Notes: generated by a model not told the origin, from the sequence alone. A DNA stretch of 64,000 nucleotides from Neobacillus niacini (GCF_000759675.1 NZ_BAWM01000046.1:107563-171562); one strand, 5' to 3'. Shown: positions 54,026 to 63,061, numbered from the stretch's first letter. Translations and numbers: made by a program.

Positions 54026-54688
54026 ATGAATGATAAAACAAACATTGTGGAAGCACAAACGGAAAGGTTGAATGCATTTGAACGATTGACGAAGAAAGCG
54101 GTCTGGCCATCTTACCTCGGTTGCTTTTGGGCAGTAATGTATGCCGTTTTCGTCCGATTTTATCAAGCAGCAGGCGGAACTATTGGTCTTCCGGGGCAGC
54201 TTGAGAATCCTAAAGGGGCGTACATGGCAAGTTACCTTGCAGGCGTCTTAATCATGACCTGTGGGTTCATTTTAATTGCCCTTATCAAGCCATGGGGAAG
54301 AGTAGTCCCAACATGGGTGCCGTTAATTGGAGGAAAAAACATCCACCGTCTCATCATATTAATCCCTACCCTTTCCTGTACTGCTTTTTTAATTGCACAT
54401 GGAATTAGCGGGATCATTACAAAAGCCCTTCTTCTAACAGATGTTATTACCATTCATTTCACTGGCTGGATTTCACTTGATGTTCAAAGCCTGGCATTAT
54501 GGTCTCTTTTGTTTTATGAGCCGTGGTTTGTGATTATGGGCATTTTGTCCGGCTTAACAGCTTCCCATTATGCGCAAGCTTCTGGCATTTCGCTTTCTAC
54601 ATTTAGAAAGAGCATAGTCATTTATTTATTTTCCGTGTTCCTACTAACGGGGTTTTGTGTATTCTATATCATTTTTAAACTATCATAA
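54026..54688 (+). CDS. Polytopic membrane protein, paralogue of the previous gene
   Basis: 220 residues, about six membrane helices, start supported by AAGGAGGAATTG. It corresponds to the C-terminal half of the 52941 protein: WPSYLGCFWAVMYAVFVRFY, IKPWGRVVPTWVPLIGGKNI and a following helix pair. It lacks the Cys pairs. Twenty bases separate it from the upstream gene, so they are co-transcribed. Function unknown; it may form a complex with its larger paralogue. Confidence 0.75.
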   Translation: MNDKTNIVEAQTERLNAFERLTKKAVWPSYLGCFWAVMYAVFVRFYQAAGGTIGLPGQLENPKGAYMASYLAGVLIMTCGFILIALIKPWGRVVPTWVPLIGGKNIHRLIILIPTLSCTAFLIAHGISGIITKALLLTDVITIHFTGWISLDVQSLALWSLLFYEPWFVIMGILSGLTASHYAQASGISLSTFRKSIVIYLFSVFLLTGFCVFYIIFKLS

Positions 54689-54753
54689 AGGGGATGTATT
54701 TCTTACTATGAATTCTAACAATCGTATTTTAGTAGGGAAAAAGTGTGAGAGAA

Positions 54754-54781
54754 GGACCAGCAAATTAAGATTTGCTGGTCC
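54754..54781 (+). terminator. Hairpin after the paralogous membrane genes
   Basis: GGACCAGCAAAT-taag-ATTTGCTGGTCC, a perfect 12-bp stem; the U tract is absent but a second hairpin with T7 follows at once. Confidence 0.7.
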
Positions 54782-54793
54782 ATTAGAACAATC

Positions 54794-54890
54794 GGGCGCG
54801 ATTGTTGAAGACCATTAGTCTAATTCCACGGTAAAAATGAGGAGGAATTAGACTTTTTTTCTCTAAAAATTCTTAACGTTGTAAATCCAT
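54794..54890. repeat. Hairpin repeat, copy 2
   Basis: It is ~80% like 49506-49600, with GTCTAATTCC-N16-GGAATTAGAC and TTTTTTT (54818-54860). Together the copies bracket the MerR and two-component genes. Confidence 0.75.
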
Positions 54891-54909
54891 TTTTCTGGAA
54901 CATACTTCA

Positions 54910-55198
54910 TTGTTAAACTTAATCGTAACCATACTGTCATTTAAATCAAAAAAATAATCCACCCTTGAGTGGATGGCTCAGGTGGATTATTTCCCCATGT
55001 AGCCGACTCCCTTTGAGGGAACCGTCTATTGCTGGACCGGACATGTAGCTGCATGTTTGGTCTTTTTTAATTTATTCAGTACTTGTATTTATTATAACCG
55101 AGATGAATGAAAATATGAAATATATGATTCCATTGATTTATATAAAGGTGGACGTGTGAATTCTTTGAAGTACTCCACGTATAACGTGATTGATGAAT
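54910..55198 (+). repeat. Truncated copy of the type I toxin/antitoxin region
   Basis: From CTTAATCGTAACCATACTGT onward it matches 63108 onward: the last 14 codons of the toxin (LIVTILSFKSKK), the stop, and the CCGACTCCCTT.GAGGGAACC region with the GACCGGACATG hairpin. It then jumps to a piece matching 63570-63612 (GAATTCTTTGAAGTACTCC). The toxin start and the GGDEF part in between are deleted. Not a functional toxin. Confidence 0.7.
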
Positions 55199-55378
55199 AC
55201 AAAAAATACCATCCTTAAAAAATATAAATTTCCTATACGATTCCTTACCAAACCACAGCCATTCTAAAAACTTTATTCGATGTAAATAAATTTGCTAGAT
55301 TCATAGCTCTGGATTCACCCAAGCAAGAATATATTGAGTTATTTTAATATTAGAATTATTCTTGACACTAAAAAAAAT

Positions 55379-55493
55379 AGTGCTGTGATGTAGAGGGGAT
55401 TCACCAGCACCTCATGTGGAGCCAAATTCACTTTGGAAGAGTAGAATAAGTCATGTTTCTGAAGTTAACAAAAAGAGCTCATTCATTATTTTT
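55379..55493 (+). repeat. Repeat left of the protease gene
   Basis: AGTGCTGTGATGTAGAG, CACCTCATGTGG, TGTTTCTGAAGTTAACAAAA and GAGCTCATTC are spaced as in 57309-57416, about 80% alike. This copy lacks the second arm of the final hairpin. 54890-55649 otherwise holds no gene. Confidence 0.65.
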
Positions 55494-55649
55494 CAATTTG
55501 TAATTTCATTAAAATTCCTATTTTCTATTATTATATCACCCTATTGAATTTTTAAACTTTGGTAAAGTTGGTTTCCAAAAATGGTATTTAAATGTAATTT
55601 ATATTAAAATTAAAATGGTGATAATTTCCATAATTAAAGGAGGGGGACC

Positions 55650-57110
55650 ATGAAGAAAGTTTTAGTAAAAACCTTGCTTTCTGTGACATTAGGGATCGGA
55701 TTTGTGGCGGGGGCTACGACACACAGCCTAGCTGCTGAAATTCAAGGAACAAAAACAGCAGGGGAAAATCTGTACGTGATTGCATTTAAAAACGAGCTGC
55801 CAAAGGATTATGAAGAAGTAATCGAGAAAGCAGGTGGCCGAGTAGTAAAAGCACTCCCAGAAGTGGGAGGAATCCAAGCACAGTCTGATGATCCTGCATT
55901 TCTACGAAATCTAAAAAAAGTGCCATCCATTGAGGTTGCCAGTAAAGAAGTGCCACTTGCATTAAACCAACCGGCAACGATTTCCAAACTGGCACAAACC
56001 ACTGCCATCAATGAGCAAGGAAGTCTATGGGATGCGCAATGGGACATGCAAAGAGTAACGAATAATGGGAAATCGTATGAAATTGAAACCGGCGGATATG
56101 TAAATGATGAGGGAGAAACTGTACATAAAGCGGTGGTAGGGGTTATTGATACAGGAATTGACCCAACTCATCCAGATTTGCAGAAGAATCTTCTTGGTGG
56201 ACGGAATTTGGTCCCTGCAGGAATGGATGAAACGGAAACCGGAGACCCAAATGACATCGTGGATCGAAATGGACATGGGACACATGTGTCTGGAATCATT
56301 GCTGCCGATGGTAATGTCAAAGGGGTAGGACCAGACCTAGGGATCCGTACCTATCGTGTATTCTTTTCAGAACTAGCACTCACTCTGCCATCCTTTATCA
56401 TTGATGGCATTATTGCCGCTGCGAATGATGATGTAGACGTTATTAATATGTCTCTAAGACTCTATCATACTTCGAAAACAATCATCGAAGGAGAAACCTA
56501 TAAAACAACAGCAGATACGTTATTGTGGAAGCGCGCGATCCAATACGCCTTGAAGAACAACGTTACCGTAGTAGGGGGAAGTGGGAATGAAAGCTTGAAC
56601 TTGGATGACAAGAATGAGGTTACTGCTTACTTAAACACACTTTATGAACCATACGGAATCTCACTCCAAGGACCGACAACGGTGGTACCGGCACAAATGC
56701 CTGGAGTGATTAATGTATCTGCTTCGAACAAATGGTCCAAACAGGAACTTGCCTTTTTCTCCAATTATGGAAACAGTGCGATTGATGTAGCTGCTCCTGG
56801 AGGAGACTTTGGTGCAAAATATACCGAAACCTTTGATCCAGATACGGCTGATTTTACTAACTTAATCCTTAGTACGTGGCCACGTTACTTAGGGTCGGAT
56901 TATTCTTATAACGCAGGTACATCGATGGCGGCTCCTCAAGTTGCTGGGATTGCGGGTGTCATTAAAGCTGCAAACCCTGATTTAAAGCCATCACAAGTAT
57001 CAGCCATTATTAAACAAACAGCTATTGACTACGGAAAACCTGGCCAAGATGCCTTATTTGGATCAGGGGAAGCTAATGCTCATCGGGCGTTGATGAATAT
57101 AAAGAAATAG
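55650..57110 (+). CDS. Secreted subtilisin-like serine protease (S8)
   Basis: 486 residues. A Sec signal peptide (MKKVLVKTLLSVTLGIGFVA, cleaved near SLAA) and an inhibitor I9-like propeptide (NLYVIAFKNELPKDYEEVIE) precede the catalytic domain. The triad is visible: Asp in VVGVIDTGIDPTHPDL (near 167), His in DRNGHGTHVSGIIAA (near 211), Ser in YNAGTSMAAPQVAGIAGV (near 426), with the oxyanion Asn in GGSGNES. It is an exported degradative protease that self-activates by removing its propeptide. AAAGGAGGGGG lies 5 bases before ATG. It stands alone between two copies of a ~110-bp repeat. Confidence 0.93.
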   Translation: MKKVLVKTLLSVTLGIGFVAGATTHSLAAEIQGTKTAGENLYVIAFKNELPKDYEEVIEKAGGRVVKALPEVGGIQAQSDDPAFLRNLKKVPSIEVASKEVPLALNQPATISKLAQTTAINEQGSLWDAQWDMQRVTNNGKSYEIETGGYVNDEGETVHKAVVGVIDTGIDPTHPDLQKNLLGGRNLVPAGMDETETGDPNDIVDRNGHGTHVSGIIAADGNVKGVGPDLGIRTYRVFFSELALTLPSFIIDGIIAAANDDVDVINMSLRLYHTSKTIIEGETYKTTADTLLWKRAIQYALKNNVTVVGGSGNESLNLDDKNEVTAYLNTLYEPYGISLQGPTTVVPAQMPGVINVSASNKWSKQELAFFSNYGNSAIDVAAPGGDFGAKYTETFDPDTADFTNLILSTWPRYLGSDYSYNAGTSMAAPQVAGIAGVIKAANPDLKPSQVSAIIKQTAIDYGKPGQDALFGSGEANAHRALMNIKK

Positions 57111-57308
57111 GGACTGTGGTTCAAAACAATCTAGCAAATAAACGGGGACATTTCATTAAATAATGGGATGTGCCCGTTTTGTCAGCGGTATGATTTATTG
57201 CATGGTCCTATTCTTGGTTTTATTGTTCTCAATCATAACAGGGTGGGGCCGCCAATTGGAAGGCTCAGAAGGGGAAGCGGTTAGCACTCCGCAAGAATTT
57301 AAAAACCA

Positions 57309-57433
57309 AAGTGCTGTAATGTAGAGATGGGCACACAAACACCTCATGTGGTACCAAATACACTCTGGAAGCGTAGAAAAAATTATGTTTCTGGAGTTAA
57401 CAAAAAAGAGCTCATTCGTGTGAGCTCTTTTTT
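57309..57433 (+). repeat. Repeat right of the protease gene, ending in a terminator
   Basis: Second copy of the 55379 repeat. Here the final arm is complete: AAAAAAGAGCTCA-ttcgtg-TGAGCTCTTTTTT (57402-57433), a strong terminator. It may be the 3' part of a small RNA. Confidence 0.65.
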
Positions 57434-57497
57434 GTTATAGCTTTATATGGATGTTCTCAAGCACCAAACGAAAATACAAGATCAAGTTGATAAGTGC

Positions 57498-58127
57498 TTA
57501 AATTCCTGTTTTAACCCCAAAACCTATTAAAAGTAAACCAGTTGATTTTTGGAATACTTTCTGGAATTTGGAGTGGTTCAACCATTTTTTTGCGTAATCA
57601 ATTACATAAACAAGGATGAGAAACCACAATACAGCGAGTAAAGTAAGGATGGATGCTAACACAATCAATTGCTGATTTACATTACCGTTCAAAGCGATAA
57701 ATTGAGGCATGATGGTTATGTAAACTAAAACAGTCTTTGGATTAAGAACATTACTGAGTAAAGCTTGCATAAAGGACTTTTTATTATTCCGACTCGAAGA
57801 ATTGGTAGGTGCGTTTGCGTGTGCTTGAATTTCCTCTAAAGAAAACACACTTTTAGCAAAAAAGCTTTTGATACCCAAATAAATTAAGTAAGCAGCTCCC
57901 AAATATTTGATTGTACTAAATAGAATAGTAGACTTCGCAATGACAACAGATAATCCAAGAATAGCAATAAGCGTCCAAAAAGAAAGTCCCGTTGCCATTC
58001 CGAGAACCGTATAACGTCCAGCTTTCGGACCATAGCTGAGCGTATTTTTTACTAAGAGCATCGTATCAGCCCCTGGTATTACAACCATCATAGCAGCAAT
58101 CGAAATGTATGTTAGTAAGCTATCCAT
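57498..58127 (-). CDS. LysE/RhtB family amino-acid exporter
   Basis: 209 residues with about six membrane helices and the LysE signature: MMVVIPGADTMLLVKNTLSY then GRYTVLGMATGLSFWTLIAI, with IKYLGAAYLIYLGIKSFFAK and NVLNPKTVLVYITIMPQF. It exports amino acids or small metabolites; the substrate cannot be told. It is divergent from a TrmB-type regulator, with palindromic operators between them, so it is the likely target. AAGGGAGAAAC precedes the start on the minus strand. Confidence 0.92.
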   Translation of the reverse strand: MDSLLTYISIAAMMVVIPGADTMLLVKNTLSYGPKAGRYTVLGMATGLSFWTLIAILGLSVVIAKSTILFSTIKYLGAAYLIYLGIKSFFAKSVFSLEEIQAHANAPTNSSSRNNKKSFMQALLSNVLNPKTVLVYITIMPQFIALNGNVNQQLIVLASILTLLAVLWFLILVYVIDYAKKWLNHSKFQKVFQKSTGLLLIGFGVKTGI

Positions 58128-58152
58128 GTTGTTTCTCCCTTCTTTTCTGCAT

Positions 58153-58174
58153 AGTGGTTACCAAAGTAACTACT
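58153..58174. promoter_or_regulatory. Operator palindrome 1 in the LysE/TrmB intergenic region
   Basis: AGT-G-GTTAC-CAAA-GTAAC-T-ACT, a palindrome on the LysE side, 26 bases from its start codon. Confidence 0.6.
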
Positions 58175-58231
58175 TTTTTAAGATTATATCAGAAGCACTT
58201 GGAAATAATCAACAGAATTTGATAAAATATT

Positions 58232-58250
58232 CGTTACTAAGGTAGCTACT
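58232..58250. promoter_or_regulatory. Operator palindrome 2
   Basis: CGTTAC-TAAG-GTAGCTACT, a near copy of operator 1, just downstream of a promoter TTGGAA-N18-TAAAAT for the TrmB gene (58199-58228). Confidence 0.55.
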
Positions 58251-58270
58251 AATATGCTGTTGGAGGACTT

Positions 58271-59098
58271 ATGAAAGAAAACATTTTCGAAATATTAAAA
58301 AATCTAAATTTTACCGAATATGAAGCGAAAGCATATCTTACTTTGTTGGAGGAATCGCCTTTAACCGGTTATGCAGTAGCAAAACATTCCGGTGTACCAC
58401 GTTCAAGGATTTATGAAGTCCTTGACAGCCTCGCGATCAGAGGAGATATTCTGGTTAGTCCTGGAAACACGCCACAATATACGCCTGTTCCTGCAAAGGA
58501 GCTAATTAAAAGCCGCCGATTGAAGGCAGAAGAAAACTTTGAATTGGCAGAAAAATCATTAGAGGAGTTTGAGCGTTCTACAAATGACCGTGAAAATATC
58601 TGGAATATCACGGGACACAATGAAATACTCGAAAAGATAAAAGTTTGTATCGAATCTGCTAAAAAAAGAATTCTCTTAGAGGTTTGGACAGAAGAATTCT
58701 TAGAATTGGAGTCTGAACTAAGACAGGCAGCAAAAAGAGGGGTCAATGTAACAATTATTGCTTATGGGGAAATCACCGCTGATTTTGCTAATGTTTACCT
58801 ACACTATATGGGTCATGAAATTACAGAAGAATATGGGGGACGATGGATCGTTATAAGTGGAGATGGTTCAGAAGTAGTGGCAGGTATTGTCTCGCTGGGT
58901 AAAGATAGCCGTGCTGCATGGACCATGCATGTAGGTTTAGTCATGCCAATAACAGAATTCATGATTCACGATTTGTATCTCATGGAAATTCTGGAGAAAC
59001 ATAAAGAACTTTTAGAGGAAAGTTTTGGGAAAAACCTCATCCATTTACGTCGTAAATTTTCCATCCATCCAGATTTTAAAAAACATTATATGAAATAG
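58271..59098 (+). CDS. TrmB family transcriptional regulator
   Basis: 275 residues. The N-terminal winged helix-turn-helix is LNFTEYEAKAYLTLLEESPL, TGYAVAKHSGVPRSRIYEVL and DSLAIRGDILVSPGNTPQYT, the TrmB pattern. The C-terminal part has a PLD-like ligand-binding region (KKRILLEVWTEEFLELESEL; VNVTIIAYGEI). TrmB proteins bind sugars or other small effectors. Its start has GGAGG 5 bases upstream. Two palindromes before the gene suggest it regulates itself and the divergent exporter. Confidence 0.88.
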   Translation: MKENIFEILKNLNFTEYEAKAYLTLLEESPLTGYAVAKHSGVPRSRIYEVLDSLAIRGDILVSPGNTPQYTPVPAKELIKSRRLKAEENFELAEKSLEEFERSTNDRENIWNITGHNEILEKIKVCIESAKKRILLEVWTEEFLELESELRQAAKRGVNVTIIAYGEITADFANVYLHYMGHEITEEYGGRWIVISGDGSEVVAGIVSLGKDSRAAWTMHVGLVMPITEFMIHDLYLMEILEKHKELLEESFGKNLIHLRRKFSIHPDFKKHYMK

Positions 59099-59389
59099 AC
59101 TTATACTATTTTTATCTGTTCTACATGAGCTAACTGGGGAGTTCTTGGTATGTAGCCTACGTTCATATGAGACTGAACCACAACTACAACAATCAGACGA
59201 GCCTTCTACTGTTGAACACGGAAAACATGGGAGTGGGAATCAGACTAGTACCTAACCTATTTTTTTATTGATTTCCAAAGCAACAAAGTTTGTGAAAAAA
59301 ACCTTTTTAAATAAAGCGCCTTTTCCAACTCGAAATTTGTTAATCTCACATCAAAAGATAGCAATATCATTTACTAGTAAAAGGAGACT

Positions 59390-59545
59390 ATGTATGGATA
59401 TCTAAACCTTCTAACAGAGCTTTATAAGTCTGGAAAGATCAAAGCGGTCATCGATCAACGATATCCGCTGGAACATCTTGCCGAAGCTCACCGTTACGTG
59501 GAAACGGGTCACAAAAAAGGAAATGTTGTGATAACTTTAGTGTAG
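59390..59545 (+). pseudogene. Zinc-type alcohol dehydrogenase/quinone reductase C-terminal remnant
   Basis: LTELYKSGKIKAVIDQRYPL, then EHLAEAHRYVETGHKKGNVV and ITLV, is the last ~50 residues of an MDR-superfamily oxidoreductase. AAGGAG and an ATG sit in front, but most of the enzyme is missing. The stretch 59099-59389 before it holds an unassigned tail-like frame ending near 59260 and no intact gene. Confidence 0.75.
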
Positions 59546-59780
59546 TAAGAAATATATTTCTCCATATACAAAAATAAGAAGTCAGATTACCTACATGAGT
59601 AGTTAATTAACTTCTTTTTTTATATGGATTTTTTTAGTGCCTTCTTACCGTCCCCTGGTACCCCCGCGAAACCATGAAAACCGTCCCTTTAGTCAGATTT
59701 CAGTATTTATTAAATATTGAAACTTTTTTGTAAAGTATTCGTAATAAAGCTATAGCCTTATAGAAAGAGGGGGAGACCGA

Positions 59781-60746
59781 ATGGGAAATATAAATAGAAT
59801 CTATAAAACTGTTGGACTTATTATTTTAGGCGCCATCCTCGTTATTGTTGGTTTTACCACTTGGTATACGGTCGATGAAAGTGAGCAAGCCGTTATTATT
59901 ACCTTTGGCAAGGTTGAAGAAGGGGTAACCGAACCTGGTTTACATTTTAAGCTGCCATGGCCAATTCAATCCGTGGAAACGCTATCTAAAGAAACCTTTA
60001 GTCTGCAATTTGGTTATGAAGAGAAAGATGGAAAAGTAAAAGAGTTTCCAGAGGAAACGAAAATGATTACGGGTGATGAAAATATTGTTTTAGCGGACTT
60101 AGTGGTCCAATGGAAAATAACCGACCCAGCAAAATATTTGTTTAATGCTGAGAAGCCAGAAGAAATTTTGTATAATTCTACCTCTGCGTCTTTAAGAAGT
60201 ATTATTGGTAGTTCTAAAATTGATGACGCTTTAACCTCTGGAAAGGCTGAAATCGAAGCCGATGTCAGGGATTTGTTATCTACATTGGTAGAAAAATACG
60301 ATATCGGGATTTCGATATTGGCTGTTAAGCTTCAGGATGTGGAACTGCCTAATGACGAGGTAAGAAAAGCCTTTACAAATGTAACAGATGCCCGTGAAAC
60401 AATGAATACAAAGATTAATGAAGCAGGGAAATATCGAAACAAACGGACCAATGAAGCCAAAGGGGAAGAGGCTGCCATCAAGTCAAAAGCCCTAGGTGAT
60501 AAAGCAGCAAGGATTGAAACAGCAAGAGGGGATGTTTCTGTATTCAATAAGCTGTATGATGAATACCGTACAAATCCTGACATTACCAGACAGCGGTTAA
60601 TGTTAGAAACGCTTGAACAGGTTCTCCCAAATGCTGAAATCTATATTATGAACGATAATGGAGATACGTTAAAATATTTCCCAATCAGACCTTTGGAAAA
60701 CGAACAGCCAAAGACAAATGGGGAAGGAAGTGAAAAAAATGAGTAA
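59781..60746 (+). CDS. hflK: HflK, FtsH protease modulator
   Basis: 321 residues: one N-terminal membrane helix (VGLIILGAILVIVGFTTWYT), then a Band-7/SPFH domain starting VDESEQAVIITFGKVEEGVT EPGLHFKLPWP, with DLVVQWKITDPAKYLF and DVELPNDEVRKAFTNVTDAR, and a coiled coil (EAGKYRNKRTNEAKGEEAAI). HflK and HflC assemble into a membrane cage around FtsH and modulate proteolysis. AGAGGGGGAGA precedes ATG. It overlaps hflC by eight bases, so the two are coupled. Confidence 0.93.
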   Translation: MGNINRIYKTVGLIILGAILVIVGFTTWYTVDESEQAVIITFGKVEEGVTEPGLHFKLPWPIQSVETLSKETFSLQFGYEEKDGKVKEFPEETKMITGDENIVLADLVVQWKITDPAKYLFNAEKPEEILYNSTSASLRSIIGSSKIDDALTSGKAEIEADVRDLLSTLVEKYDIGISILAVKLQDVELPNDEVRKAFTNVTDARETMNTKINEAGKYRNKRTNEAKGEEAAIKSKALGDKAARIETARGDVSVFNKLYDEYRTNPDITRQRLMLETLEQVLPNAEIYIMNDNGDTLKYFPIRPLENEQPKTNGEGSEKNE

Positions 60747-61674
60747 TGATAATGTAGTCAACATCGACGGTCGTGGAGGAAAAGGATTCAACTGGAAAAA
60801 CTACACAAAAATTGGCAGCATTTTCGTCATCGTCATCATCCTCTTAGCAGTATTCATTTCAAATCTCATTGTTGTTAAAGAAGGCGAATATAAAGTGATT
60901 CGACAGTTCGGAGAAGTGGTACGGATTGTGAAAACTCCAGGTTTAACCTATAAAGTTCCTTTCATTCAAAGTGTCACGACTCTGCCAAAATATCAAATGA
61001 CGTATGATGTTACAGAAGCTGAAATTAACACCAAGGATAAGAAACGGATGCTCATCGATAACTATGCCATTTGGAGAATTGAAGATCCGAAGAAGATGAT
61101 CACTAATGCAAGAACCGTTGAAAAAGCGGAATCCCGAATGGAGGAATTTATTTACTCCGTCGTTCGTTCAGAGCTTGGGCAGTTAAACTATGATGAAATC
61201 ATAAATGATGAAAAATCTTCACGTGGTTCTTTAAATGATCGGATTACGGAAAAGGTGAATGATCTTCTCGGAAAAGATCATTATGGGATTGTGGTTACGG
61301 ATGTCAGGATGAAGCGAACGGATCTTCCTGCAGAGAATGAACAGTCCGTATTTACGAGGATGATTTCTGAACGAGAATCTAAAGCACAGGAATATTTGTC
61401 TATGGGTGATGCAGAAAAGAATAGAATTGAGGCAGATACAGATCGAGAAGTGCAGGAATTACTATCAAAAGCGAAAGCTGAGGCAGAATCCATCCGTGCT
61501 GATGGGGAAGCGGAAGCGGCAAGAATCTATAATGAAGCATTCTCTAAAGATCCAGAATTTTATTCGATGTTCCGTACGTTAGAATCCTATAAAAAGACAA
61601 TTAATGATGAGACAGTTATCGTTCTTCCCTCTGATTCTCCTTATGCACGTTTGTTGATGGGATACACAGATTAA
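60739..61674 (+). CDS. hflC: HflC, FtsH protease modulator
   Basis: 311 residues from ATG at 60739 (GGAAGGAAG upstream); an in-frame ATG at 60718 is less well placed. One membrane helix (IGSIFVIVIILLAVFISNLI), SPFH domain (VVKEGEYKVIRQFGEVVRIV; NYAIWRIEDPKKMITNARTV), and a coiled coil (LLSKAKAEAESIRADGEAEA) ending EFYSMFRTLESYKKTINDET, the typical HflC C-terminus. Partner of HflK in the SPFH cage. A terminator follows (GCCCTGCTA/TAGCAGGGC, 61704-61733). Confidence 0.93.
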   Translation: MSNDNVVNIDGRGGKGFNWKNYTKIGSIFVIVIILLAVFISNLIVVKEGEYKVIRQFGEVVRIVKTPGLTYKVPFIQSVTTLPKYQMTYDVTEAEINTKDKKRMLIDNYAIWRIEDPKKMITNARTVEKAESRMEEFIYSVVRSELGQLNYDEIINDEKSSRGSLNDRITEKVNDLLGKDHYGIVVTDVRMKRTDLPAENEQSVFTRMISERESKAQEYLSMGDAEKNRIEADTDREVQELLSKAKAEAESIRADGEAEAARIYNEAFSKDPEFYSMFRTLESYKKTINDETVIVLPSDSPYARLLMGYTD

Positions 61675-61703
61675 TAAAACCATCAAATTAAATAAATGGT
61701 AGT

Positions 61704-61733
61704 GCCCTGCTATTTGCTCCAGAGTAGCAGGGC
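61704..61733 (+). terminator. Terminator of hflKC
   Basis: GCCCTGCTA-tttgctccagag-TAGCAGGGC, then TTGTCTATTT. Confidence 0.75.
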
Positions 61734-61858
61734 TTGTCTATTTCTATTCCAAACCCTCCACCAATAATATTTTGTTCAATTACAAATCTCATAATTTTAC
61801 ATTCTACAACAACCATAATACTTTGCTAAAATAGTGTTAAATAAGGAAATGGAGAATT

Positions 61859-62821
61859 ATGATGATTAGTCAAGATGAAATGAATTATCTAAATAAGTAT
61901 CTATTAAAAAGTGGTGAGCGTTTAGACTTCCCCAATAACAGTATAAGTAGTAATCCTTCTATTGAACAGAAAAATTATCGTGAGGACAAGGAAACGAACC
62001 AAGCCGAACTCGTAAATGTCATCAAAGAACTGGGCGACTTACAAAAATTAGTTCCCGATATTTACGCTGAAACAGCCAATAATGTTAATAAGGAGTCCAT
62101 GTCAACTGTTTCACTAATAAAGAGAAACCGGGAAAACGGAAAGGTTCAGTTCGATAATGCTCGCATGGAGGCCGGCATTGATCCTGCTGCCCAGGAAAAT
62201 TACGATACGATAAAACATGAATATGAACGGTTGGATAATGAGTATAAACGAACGAAAGTCCTGCTTGAACAAGACGTGGAAAGAACAGAAAATCTCAAGG
62301 ATCAACTGGAAACCACGATTAACATGCGTGTCCTTGAGCTTCAGCAGCGGTTCAAATATTATATGAGCCAGTTCCAGTTCGAAGGGGAAATCAGTTGGGA
62401 TTCGTTTGAGGATCGAAGACAACGAACACATTTTCAGTTGTTTATTAAAGCTCGAAAAGAAGGACACCGCGGTGCCATGGAAGATGTAAGTATAAAAGCG
62501 AGGGGTGGCAGAGTGGGAAAAGGGGTTTCAGGGGGAGAAGAGTCCCTAAGTTCACTGCTATTTGCTCTAGCGCTTCTGCAAAATCTCCAAACCACACCTG
62601 GATTTATTGTACTTGATGAGTTCGATAGTGCACTAGATGAAAATCGGAAGGTAAAAGTGTTTGATTTATATGAGAGTGAATTAAAACGGAAGCTTATTAT
62701 TCTTACACCAAAGTCACATGAAAACACGTATTTGGATCGATTTACAAAAGCATTCGTTGTCCAACATGATCCAACTATTCCTCAAAGTAAAGTAGTGGGA
62801 ATAGTTAAATCAATAGTTTAA
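61859..62821 (+). CDS. SMC-like ATPase lacking its N-terminal half
   Basis: 320 residues. A coiled-coil-rich N-terminus (ENYDTIKHEYERLDNEYKRT, LLEQDVERTENLKDQLETTI) leads into the C-terminal ABC lobe of an SMC/RecN-type protein: RGGRVGKGVSGGEESLSSLL (signature), PGFIVLDEFDSALDENRK (Walker B and D loop), KLIILTPKSHENTYLDRFTK. There is no Walker A, which in full proteins lies in the missing N-terminal lobe. It is either a truncated gene or works with a separate N-terminal partner not seen here. TGGAGAA precedes ATG. A hairpin at 62852-62884 follows. Confidence 0.75.
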   Translation: MMISQDEMNYLNKYLLKSGERLDFPNNSISSNPSIEQKNYREDKETNQAELVNVIKELGDLQKLVPDIYAETANNVNKESMSTVSLIKRNRENGKVQFDNARMEAGIDPAAQENYDTIKHEYERLDNEYKRTKVLLEQDVERTENLKDQLETTINMRVLELQQRFKYYMSQFQFEGEISWDSFEDRRQRTHFQLFIKARKEGHRGAMEDVSIKARGGRVGKGVSGGEESLSSLLFALALLQNLQTTPGFIVLDEFDSALDENRKVKVFDLYESELKRKLIILTPKSHENTYLDRFTKAFVVQHDPTIPQSKVVGIVKSIV

Positions 62822-62851
62822 GGTACTGAAAGTATATGAATCATTAAGTTA

Positions 62852-62884
62852 AAAATGCTGCATTTTCTTTGGCTACAGCATTTA
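62852..62884 (+). terminator. Hairpin after the SMC-like gene
   Basis: AAATGCTG-N15-CAGCATTT, followed by AATAAT; a moderate terminator. Confidence 0.55.
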
Positions 62885-62951
62885 ATAATATGGGCAAATT
62901 TCTAAGTGATTAGGTAGATCATTTAATTCACAAAAATAAAAAGAAAAAATA

Positions 62952-62965
62952 AGAATGTACGTTCG
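62952..62965. promoter_or_regulatory. Possible LexA box upstream of the toxin
   Basis: AGAATGTACGTTCG matches 12 of 14 consensus positions and sits about 95 bases before the toxin start, near a TATACT -10-like box at 62986-62991. SOS control is inference. Confidence 0.35.
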
Positions 62966-63061
62966 TATAAAAGAGAGGAATATGATATACTAGTAGTGCA
63001 ATAGAATAGGATTTCTCAAGGGTGGTCGGCACACTCCCGAACAGAAAGGGGGTGATGCTGG

